Assembly (NCBI GenBank): GCA_964592965.1
Contig: CAZQJX010000019.1
Span: forward strand, 1 to 27,617
Direction: 5' to 3'
Source: CAZKMM01 sp964592965
GTDB taxonomy: Bacteria > RBG-13-61-14 > DRUE01
Length of the DNA: 27,617 bases
A program made the translations under genes and the position numbers. Within the stretch, counting starts at the first letter, position 1; the number at the start of each line of letters is the position of its first letter. Below the pieces are notes generated by a model. That model saw nothing but the letters and a program-made list of their open reading frames with translations, searched no databases and was not told the DNA's origin. Of the stretch, positions 22,310-27,617 are shown piece after piece.

Positions 22310-23167
22310 TTATTTTTCTGGTAAAAGAATTTTTGCCAGAACAGGAAGATGGTCTGAGTATCTCCGTACTTTTGCATAAGTGTCATCAATTGCTCTGTAT
22401 TCCAAAACCTTGATTGATGGGCAGACAAAAATAAAATCTATCCTTCTTGTTGCGGGAGAATAAGGAATAAAACTCCAGCTGGTGCCTTCAGGACCCTGAG
22501 GTGGGCTGAGAGTTATTTTTCTGGCATCTAAAAATCGCTCGGTTATGATTTGATACGGCTTTGAGCCTTCCTCACAATTAAAATCACCAGTGATAATCAC
22601 AGGAGCAGTGCCTGCTATTTGTTTAATCTTTTCCAAGATAAGTTCAGCGCTCTTTTTGCGGGCAAGAGAAGATTGATGGTCAAAATGGGTATTAAAAAGA
22701 TAAAATACCTTTCCGCTTTCTAAATCCTTAAACTTTCCCCAAGAGACTATCCGCTTGCAGGCAGAACCCCAAGAGATTGAGCCAGCAACATCAGGCGTCT
22801 CTGAAAGCCAAAATGTGCTATGAGAGAGAAGAGCAAAACGAGCCTTTAGGTAAAATATAGGACAGCGCTCCCCTCGCCTCTTGCCATCTGCACGGGGAAG
22901 ACCAAACCAGTTATACTCCGGCAGGGATTTTTCTAAATCTTTTACCTGAAGCGGTGTTACTTCTTGCAAGCCGGCAAGATGAGGATGATATTTTTTGATG
23001 AGCTGATTAACTTTTTCTTTGCGGAAAATCCAGCTATCCAAGCCATCAATCAAAGTGAAGCGTCGGATGTTAAAAGTCATAATAATCAAAGTCGAGCGAG
23101 CCTGACTTTTCGCCCAACCCGCCAGCAAAAGGCAGGCAAAAAGCATCAATAATATAAATTTCTTCAT
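22310..23167 (-). CDS. Secreted endonuclease/exonuclease/phosphatase-fold hydrolase
   Basis: The family hydrolyses phosphodiester or phosphomonoester bonds with a divalent metal. With start ATG 23167 the product has 285 residues and a signal peptide (MKKFILLMLFACLLLAGWAK). All fold signatures are present: N33 (MTFNIRR), E69 (LQEVTP), D163/H164 (NTHFDHQ), D195/N197 (ITGDFNCEEG), D244 (RRIDFIFV) and D272/H273 (YSDHLPVLA). An alternative ATG at 23185 adds six residues; neither has a ribosome-binding site. It is the first gene of the minus-strand operon with the UxaA pair and the sulfatase. The substrate cannot be inferred; nucleic acid, phospholipid or a sugar phosphate are all possible. Confidence 0.88.
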   Translation of the reverse strand: MKKFILLMLFACLLLAGWAKSQARSTLIIMTFNIRRFTLIDGLDSWIFRKEKVNQLIKKYHPHLAGLQEVTPLQVKDLEKSLPEYNWFGLPRADGKRRGERCPIFYLKARFALLSHSTFWLSETPDVAGSISWGSACKRIVSWGKFKDLESGKVFYLFNTHFDHQSSLARKKSAELILEKIKQIAGTAPVIITGDFNCEEGSKPYQIITERFLDARKITLSPPQGPEGTSWSFIPYSPATRRIDFIFVCPSIKVLEYRAIDDTYAKVRRYSDHLPVLAKILLPEK

Positions 23168-23190
23168 CAAAATAATTTTTATCATTTTTG

Positions 23191-23244
23191 AACAGGTTAT
23201 GCAAATACATTAGGTAAAAAAAGTTTGAAATTTTCATACCTGTT
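23191..23244. repeat. Inverted repeat in the divergent promoter region
   Basis: AACAGGTTATG (23191-23201) and CATACCTGTT (23235-23244) are inverted copies differing by one inserted base, 33 bases apart. The right copy lies between the -35 and -10 boxes predicted for reverse gyrase; the left copy lies just before the divergent hydrolase gene. The layout resembles operator pairs but no regulator is known here. Confidence 0.35.
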
Positions 23245-23253
23245 ACTTAATAT
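23225..23253 (+). promoter_or_regulatory. Predicted promoter of reverse gyrase
   Basis: TTGAAA (23225-23230, 5/6) and TAATAT (23248-23253, 4/6) are spaced by 17 bases. The start site would be near 23260, at the GGGAGG ribosome-binding site, giving a leader of about ten bases. TATAAA at 23251-23256 is an alternative -10 with longer spacing. Confidence 0.5.
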
Positions 23254-23270
23254 AAAGTCGGGAGGCATAA

Positions 23271-26200
23271 ATGATTAAAGTAATCTATGAAGATTTATGT
23301 CCTGTTTGTGGAGGAGATTTGAGTGAGATAGAGATTGAAAAAAATTTCTGTCAGCACTCAAAAAAGCCCCTTAATGCTAAATTTATAACTGAGCTAGACC
23401 AAGAGTTTGAAGATATATTTAAAAAATTAGTTGGCGAGCCAAGAGAGATTCAAAGGCTTTGGATGAAAAGGCTGAATCGGGCTGAGAGCTTCACTGCTGT
23501 TGCTCCGACTGGGATAGGTAAAACAACATTTGGCTTGGTCTCTGCTTTGTTCTTTGCCCTTAAAAAGAAAAAGACATATATCATTGTTCCCACCAGCATT
23601 CTTGTTAATCAGCTAGTAGAAAACATAAAACAATTTAATCAAAAAGTTGATTTAGAGATAGGGTTAAATGAAAAGAAGGATATTACAGTTGCCTATTATA
23701 TTGGAAGGCTTTCTAAAAAAGAAAAAGAAACTTTTGAAAATATAATTAAAGAAAATTCTTTTGATATCTTAATAACTACAACTCAATTCCTTTCCAAAAA
23801 TTTCCCTCTTCTTCAAAATTATTTTTTTGATTTGGTTTTTATTGATGATGTTGATGCCATTTTAAAATCTTCAAAAAATGTCTTTCGCATCCTTAAGTTA
23901 ATAGGTTGGGAAAAGAAAGAAGATAAATGGCAGAAAAAATATAACGGGATTCTTATGGTATCAACTGCAACAACTAAAAAGGGAAAGAGCGCTCAGCTGT
24001 TCAGACAACTGCTTAATTTTGATATTGGACATTCCTTTTTTTCTATAAGAAATATTGAAGACATTGTTGTGCCCGAAGAAAATATTGAAAAGTTAAAACA
24101 AATTTTAAAATTAATGGGTAGCGGAGGAATTATTTTTGCCCGCTCCTCTCAAGAAGCAGAAAAATATTTTAAAAAGTTAAAAGATGAATTCAAAATCGGT
24201 CTTGTAATATCAACTAAAAAAGCTGATTATGAAAGATTTGAAAAAGGTGAAATAAATTTTTTAATCGGAACCGCCTATTATTATGGAAGTTTAGTTCGTG
24301 GCTTAGATTTGCCTGAAAAAATAAAATATGTTGTTTTTATAGGTGTACCTGTTATTAAAATAAAGTATCAAGATATGTCAGTAAATATTTTGAGAATGCT
24401 GGCTTATGGTTTTCGCCATCATAAAGAAGTGAAAAAATTTATTCCCATTTTACCAGTTTTAGAAAAACATCCTCAGGAAGCAGAAAAATTAAGACAATTG
24501 ATAAAAAAACTTATCAAGTATGAGAAACCAGAAGATTTTATCGTCAAAAACGGAGAGATAATTATACCAGATGTGCGAACATATATTCAGGGCTCAGGAA
24601 GAGCATCTAGATTAACTGTTAATGGCTTAACTAAAGGCGCATCATTTGTCTTAGAGAATGATGTAGATATATTAAATGCATTTACTAAAAGAGTAGGATA
24701 TTATGAGATTCAAGTTAAAAGTTTTGAAGAAATAAATTTTAATAAATTAATTCAAGAGATTGATCAATCGCGCAAAAAGAAAGCCATTCAAGAGCTGATA
24801 AAACCTGTTTTATTTATCGTAGAAAGTCCAACCAAAGCACGAATTATAAGCAGATTTTTTGGAAAGCCGAGTATTAGGGTTTTAGAAAACATAATAGTTT
24901 ATGAAATAGCAAATGAAAATTATATTCTGCTGATTACCGCCTGTCTCGGTCATATTGTTGATTTGGTTGTAGATAAAGGTTTTTATGGAGTGAAGTTAAA
25001 TGAAAAGATAATACCAATTTACACAACCATTAAAAGATGCAGAAATTGTGGTTATCAAACAACATTAAAAATGGATAAATGTATAAAATGCCAAAACAAA
25101 GATATTGATGATTCAAAAAAGAGGATAGAATATCTCCGCTCTCTCGCTTATGAGGCTGGGGCAGTTATTATAGGAACCGACCCTGATGCTGAAGGTGAAA
25201 AGATAGCTTGGGATTTGAAAAATCTTTTAGGTGGCATCGCCAAAATCAAAAGAGCTGAATTTCACGAAGTAACTCCTTATGCTATAAAAAGAGCATTTAA
25301 TGAATTAAGAGAAATAGATGAGGATATGGTGAAGGCTCAAATGGTGCGAAGAATAGAAGACAGATGGATTGGATTTGCTTTATCTCAACATCTTTGGCAA
25401 GTTTTTAACAATAAAAATATATCAGCGGGAAGGGTTCAAACTCCAGTTTTAAAATGGATCATAGAGCAAGAAAAAAAATTTCAACAAAAGAAAAAATTTG
25501 CTTATATTAAGGACCTTAATTTATATTTAGAAGGTATAGAAAAACCTGAAGTAGAACTTGAAATCAATTTGACCGAAGAGAAAGAAGAAAAGCGTTCTCC
25601 GCTTCCCCCTTACACAACCGATGAAATGCTTCGTGATGCCAATATTATTTTAAAATATCCAGCTCAGCAAACAATGAAGCTGGCACAGGATTTATTTGAA
25701 AATGGATTTATAACATATCACCGCACAGATTCAACAGCAGTGAGTGAAATGGGTAAAAAGATAGCAAAAGAATATTTAGGAGAAGATTTTATTCCAAGAG
25801 ACTGGAAAGGAAAAGAAGGAGCTCATGAATGTATAAGACCAACAAGACCCTATGATAAAGAGATGATAGAAAAGATGCTTTATGAAGGAATCATTCAATC
25901 AGAAGATATTACAAAAAAGCATCTTGCTTTGTATGATTTAATATTCAGACGGTTTATTCAAAGCCAATGCCCTGAAATAGAAGTTTACAAAAAGCGCTAT
26001 GAAATAAAATATAATGGACTTTCAAAAATTGAGGAGCGGATTACAGATACCAAAGGGCTGGCTCTCAAATTTTATAAAATTGTTAAAGAGGAAAAAGAAC
26101 TCCCGCAGGGTAAAATAAAAGTCAAAGCAGAAATAATAGAAAGACCTCTTGCTTACCCTTATACTCAAGCTGAAGTGGTGAGGTTAATGAAAGAGAAATC

Positions 26201-26486
26201 AATCGGCAGACCAAGCACTTACTCTACCATCATACAAAAACTTATGGAGAGGAAATATATAATAGAAAAAAAGCAAAGACTTATTTCTAGTCAGCTTGGG
26301 AAAAAAGTGTTAAATTATTTGGAAAAGAATTATGAATCTCTAATTTCTGAAGAACGAACCAGAAAGCTTTTAGAAATAATGGATAAAATAGAAACCAAGC
26401 AAGAGGATTATGAAGAAGTTTTAAAAGAGATATATCAAGAGTTGGAGGAGAATATTAATTTGAAAAATCTACAACTTGACAAATAA
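23271..26486 (+). CDS. rgy: Reverse gyrase
   Basis: Reverse gyrase introduces positive supercoils into DNA using ATP and is found almost only in thermophiles. The 1071-residue product is complete and compact. In order: N-terminal zinc finger (C10, C13, C27 and probably H29), helicase half with Walker A APTGIGKTTFG (78-88), the Walker B variant DDVD (192-195) typical of the family, STATT (231-235) and the motif VI region QGSGRASR (440-447); then the type IA topoisomerase half with VESPTKA (E518), a second zinc finger (C590, C593, C604, C607), the Toprim acid cluster DPDAEGE (D637, D639), SAGRVQTPVL, and ITYHRTDS with catalytic Y816. GGGAGG precedes the ATG. The gene is much richer in A+T and AAA/TTT codons than the ribosomal block, which suggests transfer. 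No truncation or lost catalytic residue is seen. Confidence 0.98.
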   Translation: MIKVIYEDLCPVCGGDLSEIEIEKNFCQHSKKPLNAKFITELDQEFEDIFKKLVGEPREIQRLWMKRLNRAESFTAVAPTGIGKTTFGLVSALFFALKKKKTYIIVPTSILVNQLVENIKQFNQKVDLEIGLNEKKDITVAYYIGRLSKKEKETFENIIKENSFDILITTTQFLSKNFPLLQNYFFDLVFIDDVDAILKSSKNVFRILKLIGWEKKEDKWQKKYNGILMVSTATTKKGKSAQLFRQLLNFDIGHSFFSIRNIEDIVVPEENIEKLKQILKLMGSGGIIFARSSQEAEKYFKKLKDEFKIGLVISTKKADYERFEKGEINFLIGTAYYYGSLVRGLDLPEKIKYVVFIGVPVIKIKYQDMSVNILRMLAYGFRHHKEVKKFIPILPVLEKHPQEAEKLRQLIKKLIKYEKPEDFIVKNGEIIIPDVRTYIQGSGRASRLTVNGLTKGASFVLENDVDILNAFTKRVGYYEIQVKSFEEINFNKLIQEIDQSRKKKAIQELIKPVLFIVESPTKARIISRFFGKPSIRVLENIIVYEIANENYILLITACLGHIVDLVVDKGFYGVKLNEKIIPIYTTIKRCRNCGYQTTLKMDKCIKCQNKDIDDSKKRIEYLRSLAYEAGAVIIGTDPDAEGEKIAWDLKNLLGGIAKIKRAEFHEVTPYAIKRAFNELREIDEDMVKAQMVRRIEDRWIGFALSQHLWQVFNNKNISAGRVQTPVLKWIIEQEKKFQQKKKFAYIKDLNLYLEGIEKPEVELEINLTEEKEEKRSPLPPYTTDEMLRDANIILKYPAQQTMKLAQDLFENGFITYHRTDSTAVSEMGKKIAKEYLGEDFIPRDWKGKEGAHECIRPTRPYDKEMIEKMLYEGIIQSEDITKKHLALYDLIFRRFIQSQCPEIEVYKKRYEIKYNGLSKIEERITDTKGLALKFYKIVKEEKELPQGKIKVKAEIIERPLAYPYTQAEVVRLMKEKSIGRPSTYSTIIQKLMERKYIIEKKQRLISSQLGKKVLNYLEKNYESLISEERTRKLLEIMDKIETKQEDYEEVLKEIYQELEENINLKNLQLDK

Positions 26487-26504
26487 AATGAATTTAATTA
26501 TTTA
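26476..26504 (+). promoter_or_regulatory. Weak candidate promoter at the end of reverse gyrase
   Basis: TTGACA (26476-26481), a perfect -35 box, overlaps the last codons of reverse gyrase and is followed after 17 bases by TATTTA (26499-26504), a poor 3/6 -10 box. It ends eight bases before the next ATG. A+T-rich sequence makes chance matches likely. Confidence 0.3.
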
Positions 26505-26512
26505 AAATAAAG

Positions 26513-26887
26513 ATGAGTAGAATTAAAATAATCTTTCCGAATTTGGAGCTAAAAGGAGAACTTAATCAAAGCAAAACCGCTAAGTTAATTTATGATGCCC
26601 TTCCCATTGAAAGTTATGTTCAGCGATGGGGAGAAGAGATTTATTTTGAAATACCTGTTAAAGCAGAGCTGGAAAAGGATGCCCGTGCGGAGGTGGAGTC
26701 AGGCGAGCTCGGCTATTGGTGCGCAGGCAGTTCCTTTTGCATATTTTTCGGACCAACTCCTGCCAGCAAGAATGATAAACCAAAAGCCTATGAACCTGTT
26801 AATATTATTGGCAGGTTGTTAGATGTTCCCCACCAAGAGCTCAAAAAGATAAAATCCAAAACAAAAGTCAGGATAGAAAAAGGTTGA
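26513..26887 (+). CDS. Cyclophilin-like fold protein, TM1367 type
   Basis: The 124-residue product closely follows the pattern of Thermotoga TM1367 and the Cyclophil_like family: ALPIESYVQRWGEEIYFEIP, then VESGELGYWCAGSSFCIFFG and PTPAS, and VNIIGRLL with a charged C-terminus. These proteins have a cyclophilin-like barrel but no proven isomerase activity, so its function is open. It starts 26 bases after reverse gyrase without a clear ribosome-binding site. Its TGA overlaps a TTG of the next frame (TTGA). The family is frequent in archaea and thermophilic bacteria, as expected beside reverse gyrase. Confidence 0.85.
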   Translation: MSRIKIIFPNLELKGELNQSKTAKLIYDALPIESYVQRWGEEIYFEIPVKAELEKDARAEVESGELGYWCAGSSFCIFFGPTPASKNDKPKAYEPVNIIGRLLDVPHQELKKIKSKTKVRIEKG

Positions 26888-27617
26888 GTAAAAAAAATAA
26901 AAATAAAGATAATATCGCAGTGTTTGATAAATTTTTTTTTAAAATAGAAACTTGGCTTTCTCATTATGGAAAATATGTTGTTTTAGCCAGCTGGATTTTT
27001 ATTTTAGCATTTCATCTTAGCCTTGCCTGCGATGAACTAGCCAATAGTTTAGGTGGTGATAATGCTCACTATTTAATGCTCGCTTTATCTCTTGCCAGTG
27101 GAAAAGGGTATAGAGATCTAAACTTGCCAGGCGAGCCGTATCATACTCACTATCCTTTTCTTTTTCCTCTTTTTTTAAGCCCATTTGCTAAACTAAAAAG
27201 ACAGGTATTTTATTCTCATATCTTTATTCAACTTTTGGCTTCTGTCATACCTTTAGTTGCTCTTGCGTGGTTTAGATTTTTAAAAAGAAGCAGAATAGAA
27301 TCGCTTATGTTTTATTTTTTCACTGCTACTATTCCTGTATATTTTTATTCTTCTATAAGCATTTTAACCGAACAGTTATTTATACTTCTTATGTATATTA
27401 TGCTTTTTTTGTGTCTTTATTATAGGAAAAAGAAAATTGACTTTTATAAAGTGATTATCCTTGTTGTTCTGCTTTTAGGTCTTTATTATACAAGAACAGT
27501 TGGAATTGTCATAGGTTTGGCATTTGTCTTAGGAATATTTTTGGAGAAGGATTATAGAAAGAAAAGAATTTTTTATCTTCCAGTGCCAGTATGGATAGGT
27601 ATTTTGTTTATAATAGG
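26884..27617 (+). CDS. GT-C-type membrane glycosyltransferase, N-terminal part (runs off window)
   Basis: An open frame of 244 codons continues to the window edge. It has a Lys/Asn-rich start, a first membrane span (about residues 31-48), then an outside loop with GGDNAHYLMLALSLASGKGY (D59 is the likely catalytic-type acid) and PYHTHYPFLFPLFLSPF, followed by further hydrophobic spans. This is the layout of GT-39/ArnT-like enzymes that move sugars from polyprenyl-phosphate carriers. The start is uncertain: TTG 26884 overlapping the previous stop, or GTG 26920, neither with a good ribosome-binding site. Strong T-richness sets it apart from the ribosomal block. Confidence 0.75.
   Translation, partial: MSKKNKNKDNIAVFDKFFFKIETWLSHYGKYVVLASWIFILAFHLSLACDELANSLGGDNAHYLMLALSLASGKGYRDLNLPGEPYHTHYPFLFPLFLSPFAKLKRQVFYSHIFIQLLASVIPLVALAWFRFLKRSRIESLMFYFFTATIPVYFYSSISILTEQLFILLMYIMLFLCLYYRKKKIDFYKVIILVVLLLGLYYTRTVGIVIGLAFVLGIFLEKDYRKKRIFYLPVPVWIGILFII

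Noticed and set aside
22309..22428. Longer N-terminus for the SAF-domain subunit from ATG 22428
   Set aside because: The extra 40 residues are an out-of-frame reading of the hydrolase 3' end and do not resemble the family; ATG 22308 gives the canonical start.
23251..23256. TATAAA as the main -10 box for reverse gyrase
   Set aside because: Spacing from TTGAAA would be 20 bases; TAATAT at 23248-23253 gives 17, so it was preferred.
1..27617. tRNA genes, CRISPR arrays, transposons or phage genes
   Set aside because: No cloverleaf, regular short-repeat array, transposase or integrase motif was found by reading both strands; this is a visual search, not a model-based scan.

Overview
The window is bacterial and comes from a thermophile. 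The bacterial calls rest on the S10-spc-alpha ribosomal order, a bacterial RNA polymerase alpha subunit with its C-terminal domain, the bacterial zinc-type S14, UvrC and bacterial SecY. The thermophile call rests on an apparently intact reverse gyrase, the hallmark enzyme of life at high temperature. The phylum cannot be fixed from this sequence alone.

Positions 1-14803 are one long co-directional translation block. It runs: 3' part of fusA, a 24-codon unidentified ORF, rpsJ, rplD, rplW, rplB, rpsS, rplV, rpsC, rplP, rpmC, rpsQ, rplN, rplX, rplE, rpsZ, rpsH, rplF, rplR, rpsE, rpmD, rplO, secY, adk, map, infA, rpmJ, rpsM, rpsK, rpsD, rpoA, rplQ. Genes overlap or sit a few bases apart, nearly all with strong Shine-Dalgarno sequences. 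Two things break the pattern. rplC (L3) is absent from its normal place between rpsJ and rplD. A run of exactly 100 N (12719-12818) hides the end of rpsK and the start of rpsD. infA is the one gene in the block with no visible Shine-Dalgarno; a promoter-like sequence lies just upstream of it.

Positions 14804-16853 hold an enolase-superfamily sugar-acid dehydratase-like gene with its own predicted promoter, a secreted protein of unknown role, and a 51-codon ORF coupled to it by an ATGA overlap. Convergent to these are uvrC (minus strand), then an intrinsic terminator and a LysM lipoprotein gene with a near-consensus promoter.

Positions 19511-23185 (minus strand) form a four-gene operon: secreted endonuclease/exonuclease/phosphatase-fold enzyme, the two halves of an altronate/galactarate-type dehydratase as separate genes, and a twin-arginine-exported sulfatase. 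With the enolase-superfamily gene this points to use of (possibly sulfated) acidic sugars; that is inference.

Positions 23271-27617 (plus strand) hold reverse gyrase, a TM1367-like cyclophilin-fold protein and the start of a GT-C-type membrane glycosyltransferase that runs off the window. This stretch is visibly more A+T-rich than the ribosomal block. No tRNA, rRNA, CRISPR array, insertion sequence or long repeat was seen. Outside the N gap no stretch over 300 bases lacks a gene.
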